From assembly GCF_030140925.1 (NCBI RefSeq), contig NZ_JARBWD010000001.1, positions 2,356,001 through 2,420,000 of the forward strand: a DNA stretch of 64,000 nt, in the 5' to 3' direction. Shown piece by piece: positions 34,398 through 46,450 of the stretch; the first letter of the stretch is position 1; each line of letters opens with the position of its first letter. Under the pieces are notes generated by a model. It was not told the DNA's origin. It saw only the letters and a program-made list of their open reading frames with translations, and searched no databases. Source of the DNA: Parerythrobacter aestuarii. GTDB lineage: Bacteria > Pseudomonadota > Alphaproteobacteria > Sphingomonadales > Sphingomonadaceae. Position numbers and translations under genes: made by a program.

Positions 34398-35650
34398 CAG
34401 CTGAACAGCTCCTCAAGATGCGGGTTCAGGAATTTTCCGGTTGGATCGGCCGCGCGGCGCACTTCGCGATAGCGCTCTGCCATGGGATAGAGCGCATCGA
34501 CATCACCGCGCTGCAGCGTATGACGCTTGGCCCAATGCGGCCTCCCCCCATGGGCGCGGAAGATGGCCTCGGCCTCGGCAAAGAGTTTGCGCCACGGCAT
34601 CTTCGCATACTGATGCATGGAAATCGCTGCCACCGGACCGGCGTTCATCGGGCTCATCCAGATATCGTCGGCAGCAACGATGCGGAACTCGAACGGGAAC
34701 GACACCGGCAACCGCTTCTTGCGGATCCAGCCGACCACCTCTTCCAGCGTTTCCAGTCCGACCGAGACAGGCATCTCGTACTCCATTTCCTCGAATGGAA
34801 TGGTGCGGTCGGAGGCAAAGATCGTGTGTGCGGGCCCGCGACGATGGCCGCTCATATTGCTGCGCATCATCAGCCTCTGCAGCGTCGGCACCAGCGCGGG
34901 AACCGTTGCCCCAATATTGAGCAGGCGGCGGAAGGTGGCCTCTTCCATGTCGGTCGTGGTGGGCGGCGGATCGCATGGATCGCAAGGCTCCAGCGTCTTC
35001 AGGATCACGTCGTCGGCGTGAGGAAAAAGCCAGAACTCGACGTGACGCAGTTCGGCCGCCATTTCGAAGTATTTCTCACGGACTTCGGCCCATGGGCGTT
35101 TCTCGATCCGCTCGACGAGGTGATAGGCGGGGACGACATCGCACTCGATTTCCGTCGCGATGCCGAACATCCCCAGCGACAACCGCTGGGCTTCGAACAG
35201 CTCTGCTTGCGTCGTCGCGTCGCACCAGGTCGCGGTGCCGTCGGCCCCGACCAGGCGGAAGCCGCGCGCGAATGTTGCAATACTGCCCAGGTCCCGGCCG
35301 GTGCCATGAGTCCCGGTGGCCATCGCGCCGGCAAGCGACTGCGGATTGACGTCGCCCTGATTCTCCAGTGCCAGTCCCTGCGACCACAGCTCCTGCGTCA
35401 GCCGCTTGATGCTCCAGCCGGCGGGGATACGCGCGGTCGTCCGGTCGGCGGCAATTGTGAGCCGACCTTCCATCTCGGCCAGGCTGAAGATGGCTTCATC
35501 GCTGGCACACAGCGGCATGAACGAGTGCCCGGCACCAGTGGGCCTGACCTTGCTTGCGGCACGCACCAGTGCACCGAGCTCTTCCTCGGTCTGCGGTCGA
35601 TGGACCGTACCCTCCGCGCCTACGCTGCCTGACCAGTTGGACCAGCTCAT
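34397..35650 (-). CDS. FAD-linked sugar-1,4-lactone oxidase (ALO family)
   Basis: A 417-residue flavoprotein with the PCMH FAD-binding domain (about 10-185) and the ALO C-terminal domain, including HWAKRHTL near 385. TGAGHSF places H42 where the family often binds FAD covalently; NQGDVNPQSLAGAMATGTHGTG is the flavin-binding loop. Homologues oxidise D-arabinono- or L-gulono-1,4-lactone to ascorbate-type products, but bacterial members are diverse. It overlaps the D-threonine-aldolase-like gene by one base and starts 102 bp from the PEP-mutase-like gene end. Confidence 0.88.
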   Translation of the reverse strand: MSWSNWSGSVGAEGTVHRPQTEEELGALVRAASKVRPTGAGHSFMPLCASDEAIFSLAEMEGRLTIAADRTTARIPAGWSIKRLTQELWSQGLALENQGDVNPQSLAGAMATGTHGTGRDLGSIATFARGFRLVGADGTATWCDATTQAELFEAQRLSLGMFGIATEIECDVVPAYHLVERIEKRPWAEVREKYFEMAAELRHVEFWLFPHADDVILKTLEPCDPCDPPPTTTDMEEATFRRLLNIGATVPALVPTLQRLMMRSNMSGHRRGPAHTIFASDRTIPFEEMEYEMPVSVGLETLEEVVGWIRKKRLPVSFPFEFRIVAADDIWMSPMNAGPVAAISMHQYAKMPWRKLFAEAEAIFRAHGGRPHWAKRHTLQRGDVDALYPMAERYREVRRAADPTGKFLNPHLEELFS

Positions 35651-35752
35651 CGCGCAGGAGAGTAACAGGAGGTATCAATGAAGCTAGTATTTTCCAAAAA
35701 ATGGCACGGTCGGGAAGAGACAATCACCTCTTCTTCGCTCGCGAGACACCGC

Positions 35753-36502
35753 TCACCCAAACACCTCGCGCGCCCTCTCCCCCAGCCATTCCATCGCCGC
35801 CGCCCACGGCCCGTGGCCGTAGCTGATCCGCGCCACGCCCAGCGCCGCCAGCTCGGCATGGGTCCCGCGGCCCGGGGCCCATAGGACGTTGACCGGGAGC
35901 GGGGAGCGGTCGCAGATTGCGGCGATGGTCGCGTGGTCGCCGAGGAAGGGGACGAACAGGCTGCCGGCACCCGCTGCGGCATAGGTTTCGGCGCGGGCGA
36001 TGGTCTCCTCGATCATCGCGGGGGTGTAGTCGTCCGGGCTGACGCCGCGATAGACGTCGGTGCGGGCGTTGACCCACAGGCCGGTGGCAGCTGCGGCAGC
36101 GACGTTGGCGGAGGCGGTTTCCACCGGCAGCAGCGCGGTTTCGCCGGGGGCGCGATCCTCCAGGTTGATGCCGACCGCGCCAGCTTCCACCACTGCGGCG
36201 GCGGAGCGGGCGACGGCTTCGGGCGTCTCGCCATAGCCGGCCTCGAGGTCGATGCTCACCGGCAGGTCGGTCACGCTCACCACCTCGCGGCAATTGGCCA
36301 GCGCGAGTTCGAAGGGGAAGGTCTCGCCGTCCTTGTAGCCATGCGCCTCGGCCACGCCATAGCTGCCGGTGGCGATGGCTTTCGCCCCTGCCCCGGCCAC
36401 GACCCGGGCCGATCCGGCGTCCCAGATGTTGTAGATGATGACCGGGTCGCCCGGCACATGCAGCGCGGCGAAGGTCTCGTGTTTGCGCGCATCGATCGTC
36501 AT
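35753..36502 (-). CDS. Isocitrate lyase / PEP mutase-superfamily enzyme
   Basis: A 249-residue TIM-barrel enzyme of the ICL/PEPM superfamily: IIYNIWDAGSARVV start, SIDLEAGYGE metal-binding segment, and GINLEDRAPGE. The KKCGH catalytic motif of isocitrate lyase is absent, so it is more like the short oxaloacetate decarboxylase/phosphonopyruvate-hydrolase-like members; the substrate is unknown. The start overlaps the ada stop (ATGA), so it is expressed with the DNA-repair gene. A link to alkylation response is inferred only from this arrangement. Confidence 0.85.
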   Translation of the reverse strand: MTIDARKHETFAALHVPGDPVIIYNIWDAGSARVVAGAGAKAIATGSYGVAEAHGYKDGETFPFELALANCREVVSVTDLPVSIDLEAGYGETPEAVARSAAAVVEAGAVGINLEDRAPGETALLPVETASANVAAAAATGLWVNARTDVYRGVSPDDYTPAMIEETIARAETYAAAGAGSLFVPFLGDHATIAAICDRSPLPVNVLWAPGRGTHAELAALGVARISYGHGPWAAAMEWLGERAREVFG

Positions 36503-37530
36503 TGCGCTTCCCTCTTCAGCAGTTCGGTCTTGATATCGAGCCCATAGGCATAGCCGCCCAGCGTGCCGTCAGCGGCGATCACGCGGTGGCAGGGGATGAG
36601 GACGGCGATGTTGTTGGCCCCGTTGGCGCTGCCGACCGCGCGGCTGGCCTTGGGGTTGCCGAGCATCGCCGCCTGTTCGCCATAGCTGCGGGTCTCGCCC
36701 GGCGGGATCTGCCGCAGCGCCTGCCAGCAGCGTTGCTGGAAAGCGGTGCCCTTGACGTCGAGCGGGATGTCCGCGCCGGTTCCGGGTTGTTCGACGGCAG
36801 CGACCACCCGGTCGAACAGCGCGCGGAATTCCTCGCCGCCTTCGACCAGCTCGGCCTTGGGGAAGCGGGCGCGCAGTTCCTCCTCGCCTTCGTTGAAGGA
36901 AAGGCAGCACACGCCCTTCTCCGTCGCGGCGACCAGCATCGGGGCGATGGTGGTTTCGACGACGGCGTAGTGGATGGTGCGGCCTGCGCCGCCATTTTTC
37001 CAGTCGCTGGCGGTCATGCCCATCTTGCCCTCCATATCGGCGTAGAAGCGGCTCGGCGCTTCGTATCCGGCATCGTAGATCGCGTCGGTGACCCGGCCTG
37101 CCCCCGCCAGCGCGTCTTTCGCCCGCTCCTCGCGCAGGGCGCGGGCATAGGCCGCAGGCGAGAGCCCGGTGGCTCGGGTGAAGACGCGCTGGAAATGGGT
37201 GGGGGAGTAGCCGGTCAGCTCGGCCAGCTCGTCAAGCGTGGGTCGACCTTCGCTAGCCTTGATCTCGTCGATCGCCGCCAGCACCGCGGCCGCGTCACGC
37301 CCCACGTCATCGGGGAGACAGCGCTTGCAAGCACGCAATCCGGCAGCGCGCGCCTCGGCTCCGCTGGCGAAGAAGCGCACGTTCTCGCGGGCCGGATGGC
37401 GGGCGGCGCAGCTGGGTCGGCAATAGATACCGGTGGTAAGCACCCCGGTGACGAAGCGCCCGTCATACGCGCGGTCGCGCCGCATGACAGCGGCCCAGGC
37501 GGTATCGGGACTGATCTCTTGGTGGGTCAT
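36499..37530 (-). CDS. ada: Ada: bifunctional alkyl-DNA repair protein and transcriptional activator
   Basis: A 343-residue Ada with all three parts. The N-terminal zinc domain has C37, C41, C68 and C71 (acceptor C37 in GIYCRPSC); the AraC-type helix-turn-helix is at about 85-180 (LDELAELTGYSPTHFQRVF). The C-terminal O6-methylguanine methyltransferase domain has the PCHR active site at C314. Methylated Ada normally activates its own promoter and other repair genes. The downstream PEP-mutase-like gene overlaps its stop and would be induced with it. Confidence 0.96.
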   Translation of the reverse strand: MTHQEISPDTAWAAVMRRDRAYDGRFVTGVLTTGIYCRPSCAARHPARENVRFFASGAEARAAGLRACKRCLPDDVGRDAAAVLAAIDEIKASEGRPTLDELAELTGYSPTHFQRVFTRATGLSPAAYARALREERAKDALAGAGRVTDAIYDAGYEAPSRFYADMEGKMGMTASDWKNGGAGRTIHYAVVETTIAPMLVAATEKGVCCLSFNEGEEELRARFPKAELVEGGEEFRALFDRVVAAVEQPGTGADIPLDVKGTAFQQRCWQALRQIPPGETRSYGEQAAMLGNPKASRAVGSANGANNIAVLIPCHRVIAADGTLGGYAYGLDIKTELLKREAQ

Positions 37531-37597
37531 GCCGCCCTTCTAGCGGGCACGGATCAGGCCCGCGTCCCGCAGCTTGCGATCAAAGCGATGCCCGCCC

Positions 37598-38326
37598 TCA
37601 CCCCTCGCAATTGCGCTGGTTGAAGAAGCCTTCGCGCCCGTCGCGGGTGCACAGAAGACCGCCGGGGATATATCCCTCGCGCCCGTTGGGCAGGCGCACC
37701 TTGTACCACGGATCGCTCTCCAGCCAGCGGCGGTCGGTGCGGGCCAGCAGGGTTACAGTGAAACCCAGCGGCACGCCTGCGACACGCCCGAACTGCGTAC
37801 CCGGTCCGGCGCGGACATTGCCGCCCCAGGTGATGGCGGTCCCAGCCATGGGTGATTCAGTCCACGTCTCTTCGCCCCGGGTGATGACTTGCACGCCCTC
37901 GACAACTGCAGTGTCGTCCGGCGCATAGTCGCCAAGGCCCGGGTCGCCCGCTTCGCCCACCGCGCCATATTGCCAGCCGGGGCCGACCGGGACCGAACGG
38001 CTGGCAAAGCACCGGCTCTCGCCAAAATCGCCATAGAGCATAGCTTCGTCACCGCCGATGACCATGGTCATCTCGTCATTGGCATAAACATAGCGCCAGC
38101 CGGGGTAGACCTGGTTCAAGGTAAGCACCTCCGGCTCGCCATCCTCGCCTTGCCCGTAATCGCCACCCAGCACCATTTCTCCGGAATATTGCGTCGCATC
38201 GTCATTGGCATAGAGCTGCGCTTCGACATCGCCGATGCTGCAGACGAAGGGGCCGGGAATTTCCGCTAGCGCCGGGCTGGCCATCGCCAGAGTCCCGCTT
38301 GCCACAATCAAACCTGCAATCCGCAT
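37598..38326 (-). CDS. Exported SH3-like domain protein
   Basis: A 242-residue secreted protein with a signal peptide (RIAGLIVASGTLAMASPALA). The N-terminal ~150 residues form an unrecognised beta-rich domain with a Cys pair; the C-terminal part (about 165-240) is a bacterial SH3 domain: GNVRAGPGTQFGRVAGVPLG, WYKVRLPNGREGYIPG, ending with a second Cys pair. Such domains bind peptidoglycan or periplasmic partners. The ATG at 38326 has GGGGAGAG upstream. It is divergent from the membrane protease gene 64 bp away, and a shared regulatory region is likely. Confidence 0.82.
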   Translation of the reverse strand: MRIAGLIVASGTLAMASPALAEIPGPFVCSIGDVEAQLYANDDATQYSGEMVLGGDYGQGEDGEPEVLTLNQVYPGWRYVYANDEMTMVIGGDEAMLYGDFGESRCFASRSVPVGPGWQYGAVGEAGDPGLGDYAPDDTAVVEGVQVITRGEETWTESPMAGTAITWGGNVRAGPGTQFGRVAGVPLGFTVTLLARTDRRWLESDPWYKVRLPNGREGYIPGGLLCTRDGREGFFNQRNCEG

Positions 38327-38390
38327 CGCCGCTCTCCCCATACCAGAAAGTGTCTGGTCCTCTGAGGCCACTCTATCCTATGCATGGGCC

Positions 38391-39938
38391 ATGCTGTCGA
38401 GCCTCACCCGAAAATTCGCCGTCGCACTGGCCCTGCTGCTGGTGCTGCCGATCACGGCCAGCGCGGACCCGGCCGATATCCAGGCCGCTGCGCGCGGGGT
38501 GGTGCGCGTCGTCATCATCGACAGCGACGGTACGCAGGTGTTCCCGCTGAGCCACGGCACGGGTTTTGCCGTTACGCCCACCCGCATTGTCACCAATGCC
38601 CATGTCATCCGCGAAGCGGCGATGGACGACCAGCTGCGCATCGGCATCGTGCCCAGCGATGGCGACGATGCCAGCTACGCGCGGATCGTGCGCGCCTCCC
38701 CGTCAAAAGACCTGGCGCTGCTGGAGATCACCGGTGAGCTGCGGCTGCCTCCGCTGACACTGGCGGGCATGCGCGAGCGCGATGGGGCGGAGGTTATCTC
38801 GGTCGGCTATCCGATGAATGTCGACCAGGCGCAGGGACTCGACATCGACGACATCTTCCGACCCCAGCCGACAGTGAACAGCACCGGGTTCATCTCCGGC
38901 CAGCGGCCCAGCCGACAGTTCGATTCGATCCTGCACACTGCCCCCATCGCGCGCGGCAATTCGGGCGGGCCGCTGGTCGACCAGTGCGGACGCGTGCTCG
39001 GCGTCAACAGCTTCGGGGCGGAGAGCGAAGGCGCGGATGCCGAGTTCTTCTTCGCAGTATCAAACCGCGAGTTGCTGCCCTTCCTGCAAGCCAATGGCGT
39101 GACACCGAGGGTCAACAGCCAGCCATGCCGCTCGATCGCCGACCTCGATGCGGCCGAGCAGGCCCGCACATCCGCCGAACAGGCGCAGCTGCAGCAGGAA
39201 ATCGCCGCTCGCACCGCGGCGCTGCGCGACAAGCGCGAGCGGGTGCAGCTCGAAGCAGAGTTGGAGGTGCAGGAAAGCCGCGAGAACCAGATGGCCCTGG
39301 CGATGATCGCGCTGCTGATCGGCACGGCGGGCGGCTACTCGGTGTTTTTGGCGTGGGGCACCGCGGAAGGCGAGAAGCAGCGCATGGTCGGCGGCACTAT
39401 CGCCGCCGTGGCGGGCGTGGCTGCGCTGGCGCTGTGGTTCACCCGCCCTGGGCTCGACGCGATCGACCGGATCGTCGCCGCTGCAATGGCGGAGGAAGCC
39501 GGGGGCGACACGGCGGGCGGCGCGGTGGTCCCTGCCGATGCCAAGCTGACCTGCACGCTGGTTCCCGAACGCAGCCGCATCACCGGAGAGCCAACCGAAA
39601 CGGTCGAGTTCGACTGGACCGAGGGCGGCTGCGTCAATGGCCGCACGCAATATGGCTTCCAGGGCGGCGCCTGGACCCGCGTGTTCGTGCCCAATGAAGA
39701 AGCCGCGGTCTCCGTCGCGCTTTACGACCCGCAGTCGCGCACCTATCGCACCGACCGCTACCTGCTCACCGCAAGCGCCATGGCCGAAGCCCGCAAGGCC
39801 CGCGGCGCCTACACACCTCCGAAGTGCGACGCGGATGGCGCTGCCGGGAAGCTGGGCGACCTGCAAAGCGCAGTGACGAGCACGCTGCCAGAGCAGCCGA
39901 ACGAGCGACTGGTCTATCGGTGCGAGGTGAAGGAGTAG
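38391..39938 (+). CDS. Trypsin-like serine protease with C-terminal membrane segments
   Basis: A 515-residue exported protease. Signal peptide about 9-25; the S1C-type catalytic triad is H71 (TNAHVI), D107 (KDLALLE) and S191 (ARGNSGGPL). After the protease (to about 240) come a coiled coil rich in Glu/Arg/Gln (about 250-295), two membrane segments (about 300-320 and 335-352) and a C-terminal ~140-residue domain with a Cys pair. There is no PDZ domain, unlike DegP. The membrane pair after the catalytic domain suggests the protease stays at the membrane. The start lies 64 bp from the divergent SH3-protein gene. Confidence 0.85.
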   Translation: MLSSLTRKFAVALALLLVLPITASADPADIQAAARGVVRVVIIDSDGTQVFPLSHGTGFAVTPTRIVTNAHVIREAAMDDQLRIGIVPSDGDDASYARIVRASPSKDLALLEITGELRLPPLTLAGMRERDGAEVISVGYPMNVDQAQGLDIDDIFRPQPTVNSTGFISGQRPSRQFDSILHTAPIARGNSGGPLVDQCGRVLGVNSFGAESEGADAEFFFAVSNRELLPFLQANGVTPRVNSQPCRSIADLDAAEQARTSAEQAQLQQEIAARTAALRDKRERVQLEAELEVQESRENQMALAMIALLIGTAGGYSVFLAWGTAEGEKQRMVGGTIAAVAGVAALALWFTRPGLDAIDRIVAAAMAEEAGGDTAGGAVVPADAKLTCTLVPERSRITGEPTETVEFDWTEGGCVNGRTQYGFQGGAWTRVFVPNEEAAVSVALYDPQSRTYRTDRYLLTASAMAEARKARGAYTPPKCDADGAAGKLGDLQSAVTSTLPEQPNERLVYRCEVKE

Positions 39939-39953
39939 ACGAAAACCTCGACC

Positions 39954-40045
39954 GTCACCCCGGGCTTGACCCGGGGTCCCACTTCTTCCGGGTTCGCGCT
40001 AGGGTCCAAGGATAGTGGGACCCCGGCTCGGGGGCCGGGGTGACG
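39954..40045. repeat. GTCACCC-type palindromic repeat, diverged 92-bp copy
   Basis: The ends GTCACCCCGGGCTTGACCCG and GGCCGGGGTGACG are inverted relatives of the 90-bp unit inside cysS; each half is a GC-rich hairpin. It fills the gap between the convergent protease and TauD-like genes and can act as a bidirectional terminator. Confidence 0.7.
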
Positions 40046-40063
40046 AAAAATTGGTTGTTGCTT

Positions 40064-40891
40064 CTAGGCAGCCAGCGCCTCGCCCGAGAGCGTGATCCGG
40101 TGCATCTCGCGGCGGTGGCCCTGGTAGTCGTTCATCGCATTGTGCCAGGTCGTGCGGTTGTCCCAGATGGCGACCGTGCCGGGCTGCCATTGCAGGCGGC
40201 ACTGGTTGTCTGCGGTCAGCGCGGCGGCATAGAGCTTTTCCAGCAGCGGCAGGCTTTCCTCGCGGGTCTTGCCGACGAAGTGGATGGTGAAGGCCTTGTT
40301 GACATAGAGCAGCTTGCGCCCGGTGTGCGGGTGGCGGATCACCACCGGGTGGACCGCGCCGGTCTTGAGGTCGTGCCCGCGCAGCTCGCGCCCCATGTCG
40401 GTCTGGGCATAAAGCCCGTCGGCCTTGTAGATATGGTCGGCGGTGTGGAACGCCTCCAGCCCTTCGATTTCGGCCTTCACATCGTCAGGCAAGGCATCAT
40501 AGGCGGCGCCCATATGTGCCCACATGGTGTCCCCCCCGCTCGGCGGCAGTTCGCGCGCGACCAGGACCGAACCCATCGCCGGGATCTGATCATAGGAATG
40601 GTCGGTGTGCCAATCGCCGCCGATATTGGTTTTCTGGTCGGCCTCTTTCTTGACGATGGCGATCTCGCCGTAGTCCTCGTTGAGCGGGAAGTAGTTGTTG
40701 ACGTCGATCCCGCCCCAGCGCTTGCCGAAGCGGATGTGGTCCTCCGGCGAGAAGTCCTGGTCGCGGAAGATCGCGACGCCATGCTCGTAGATTGCCTGCT
40801 TGATTTCGCCCATCTCGGCATCGCTGCAAGAAGCCAGCTGCACGCCGGAAACCTCCACGCCGCATTGGGGCGCCAACTTGTTTAGTTCCAT
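40064..40891 (-). CDS. TauD/TfdA-family 2-oxoglutarate dioxygenase
   Basis: A 275-residue Fe(II)/2OG dioxygenase. Iron ligands H95-x-D97 (WHTDHS) and H259 (GHRREMH), and Arg265 in HRITL for 2-oxoglutarate. TWHNAMNDYQGHRR is the usual C-terminal motif. Substrates of the family include taurine, alkyl sulfates and phenoxyacetates; nothing here decides. No sulfonate transporter genes are adjacent. The ribosome site GGGAGAGGA lies before the ATG. It is divergent from the atp operon, with a 206-bp gap that should hold both promoters. Confidence 0.9.
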   Translation of the reverse strand: MELNKLAPQCGVEVSGVQLASCSDAEMGEIKQAIYEHGVAIFRDQDFSPEDHIRFGKRWGGIDVNNYFPLNEDYGEIAIVKKEADQKTNIGGDWHTDHSYDQIPAMGSVLVARELPPSGGDTMWAHMGAAYDALPDDVKAEIEGLEAFHTADHIYKADGLYAQTDMGRELRGHDLKTGAVHPVVIRHPHTGRKLLYVNKAFTIHFVGKTREESLPLLEKLYAAALTADNQCRLQWQPGTVAIWDNRTTWHNAMNDYQGHRREMHRITLSGEALAA

Positions 40892-41097
40892 CGTCCTCTC
40901 CCGTCAGGCACTCACTGCGCCTGTTGAACGCAACCTATCGCAACAACACATCTTCGAAAAGATGCACCGGACTCGGGTTGCACTTGGGATGACCCGATGC
41001 TAGGCGCGCGCCAGCCTTGCAGGGGTGGTCTTTGACTCGCCCGTTCCGCAAGCGCGATGCATCGTTATTCCCGGACTCCGAAGAGGACCTCAAGCGC

Positions 41098-43186
<2,089 letters not shown>

Positions 43187-43215
43187 ACCTGAGAGACGCT
43201 AGCTAGGGAGCCGAC

Positions 43216-44088
43216 ATGGCCTCGCTGAAAGAACTCAAGGGTCGGATCAACTCGGTCAAATCGACCCAGAAGATCACCAAGGCCAAGCAGATGGTCGCTG
43301 CGGCCAAGCTGCGCCGTGCGCAGTCGGCTGCCGAAGCTGCCCGCCCTTATGCGGCGCGGCTGGCCGAGGTCATGGCCTCGCTCGCAGGCAAGGTTTCGGG
43401 CGACAGCGCTCCGAAGCTGCTGGCCGGCTCGGGCGGTGACCAAAAGCACCTGCTGGTGGTGGTCAACACCGACAAGGGCCTGTGCGGCGGCTTGAACTCG
43501 AACATCGTCAAGGAAGCCAAGCTCCAGGCGAAGAAGCTGATCGCTGCCGGCAAGGACGTGCAGTTCTACCTCGTCGGCAAGAAGGGCCGCGCGCCGATCA
43601 AGCGCGATTACGAGCGTCAGATTGCCAAGCATTTCGACACCAGCACGGTGAAGACGCCCGGATTCGAAGAAGCCGACGCCATCGCCGCCGAGCTGATCGC
43701 CATGTTCGAGAACGGCGATTTCGATGTCGCGCACCTGGTCTACCCGACCTTCAAGTCGGCGCTGGCGCAGGATCCGACCACCGTGCAGCTGATCCCCGTG
43801 CCCTCGCCTGAAGGCGAAGGTGCCGGTGGTGACGCCGTGGTCGAATACGAGCCTGGCGAAGAGGAAATCCTCGAGGAGCTGCTGCCGCGCTACGTCAAGA
43901 CCCAGCTGTTCGGCGCGCTGCTCGAGCGTGAAGCTTCCGAACAGGGCGCGTCGATGACGGCAATGGACAACGCCACGCGCAACGCCGGCGACCTGATCAA
44001 CAAGCTGACCATCCAGTACAACCGCAGCCGCCAGGCCGCGATCACCACCGAACTCATTGAAATCATTGCGGGCGCTGAAGCGCTCTAA
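43216..44088 (+). CDS. atpG: ATP synthase F1 gamma subunit
   Basis: The 290-residue central rotor shaft. The N-terminal helix ([30 protein letters not shown]) and C-terminal [18 protein letters not shown] are the conserved coiled-coil ends. A ribosome site (AGGGAG) precedes the ATG. An insertion of Gly/Glu-rich residues around 195-215 ([21 protein letters not shown]) matches alphaproteobacterial gammas. Confidence 0.97.
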   Translation: MASLKELKGRINSVKSTQKITKAKQMVAAAKLRRAQSAAEAARPYAARLAEVMASLAGKVSGDSAPKLLAGSGGDQKHLLVVVNTDKGLCGGLNSNIVKEAKLQAKKLIAAGKDVQFYLVGKKGRAPIKRDYERQIAKHFDTSTVKTPGFEEADAIAAELIAMFENGDFDVAHLVYPTFKSALAQDPTTVQLIPVPSPEGEGAGGDAVVEYEPGEEEILEELLPRYVKTQLFGALLEREASEQGASMTAMDNATRNAGDLINKLTIQYNRSRQAAITTELIEIIAGAEAL

Positions 44089-45567
<1,479 letters not shown>

Positions 45568-45572
45568 GCGAG

Positions 45573-45830
45573 ATGGCACTCCACTTCGAACTCGTCACGC
45601 CCGAGCGCCAGGTCCGCTCCGAGGACGTCCACATGGTGGTCGTGCCCGGCACGGAAGGCGAGTTCGGCGTGCTGGAGGGCCACGCGCCCTTCATGTCCAC
45701 CATCCGCGACGGTGCGGTGCAGGTCTACAAGACCGAAGGCGGCACCCCGGAAGAGATCATGGTCGAAGGCGGCTTTGCCGAAGTCGGCGACGCGGGCTTG
45801 ACCGTGCTGGCGGAAAAGGTTGTAAGCTAA
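45573..45830 (+). CDS. atpC: ATP synthase F1 epsilon subunit, short form
   Basis: An 85-residue protein consisting only of the N-terminal beta-sandwich ([36 protein letters not shown]). The usual C-terminal helical hairpin, which inhibits ATP hydrolysis in other bacteria, is absent. Short epsilons are known in alphaproteobacteria, where a separate zeta inhibitor can replace that role. It starts five bases after atpD and is followed by a clear terminator. Confidence 0.95.
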   Translation: MALHFELVTPERQVRSEDVHMVVVPGTEGEFGVLEGHAPFMSTIRDGAVQVYKTEGGTPEEIMVEGGFAEVGDAGLTVLAEKVVS

Positions 45831-45867
45831 CCCTTCGGGTAGAAACACAACACAGAACAAACGACTG

Positions 45868-45893
45868 AGGGCGGCCCACGGGTCGCCCTTTTT
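45868..45893 (+). terminator. Rho-independent terminator of the atp operon
   Basis: A near-perfect 10-bp GC-rich stem (AGGGCGGCCC with GGGTCGCCCT, one G-T pair) with a very short loop is followed by TTTTT. It lies 38 bases after the atpC stop, ahead of the convergent PilZ gene. Confidence 0.87.
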
Positions 45894-45920
45894 CGTTGGT
45901 GGTGGTGCTCGCTGGAGAGC

Positions 45921-46256
45921 CTAGGCTGGTTCCTCAGCCACGGTGTCAGGCTTTTCGACCCCGTGCTTCTCGAACCCGAGGTAGGAAACCACGGCGGGAT
46001 GGAGCGGCGTGTTGAACTCGAACCCGACCAGCTCGCCCTTCTGCCAGATGACATGGCCGACCAGCGAGGTCACGCCTTCGATCTTGAGCAGGACGATATC
46101 TCCCGTCCTGGCCATGATGTCGGAGGCAATCAGCTGGGCACCTGCGGTTGAAAGGTTGGCCATGCGTACTGTCACTGGCTTGCCGGCAATGAAGCAATGC
46201 AAATCCTGTTCGGTTGCGACCCGTATCCCTTTCCTGCGTTCTACGATCGAATCCAT
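45921..46256 (-). CDS. PilZ-domain protein (c-di-GMP effector type)
   Basis: A single PilZ domain of 111 residues. The c-di-GMP motifs are intact: RxxxR at R8-R12 (ERRKGIR) and NxSxxG at 34-39 (NLSTAG), followed by GHVIWQKGELVGFEF. It is therefore likely to bind c-di-GMP. There is no output domain, so it would act by binding partners. The ATG at 46256 has GGGAGG upstream. Convergent with atpC, and divergent from prolyl oligopeptidase across 194 bp. Confidence 0.88.
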   Translation of the reverse strand: MDSIVERRKGIRVATEQDLHCFIAGKPVTVRMANLSTAGAQLIASDIMARTGDIVLLKIEGVTSLVGHVIWQKGELVGFEFNTPLHPAVVSYLGFEKHGVEKPDTVAEEPA

Positions 46257-46450
46257 CGCTGAACCTCCCACATCTGCAACATTTGTAAATCTGCGCCAGA
46301 ACTCCTAACAATCCGTTTGCAATAAGCATTCGTCATCCTGCCGCCCCCGATCATCGCAGCGATCTGTCGTACAGCCCTTCGAACACCTTGTTTTCTCGTG
46401 CAGGCTTGGCACAGTGCTGCCATGCACTTCTTGCAAAAGGGGCCCAACCC

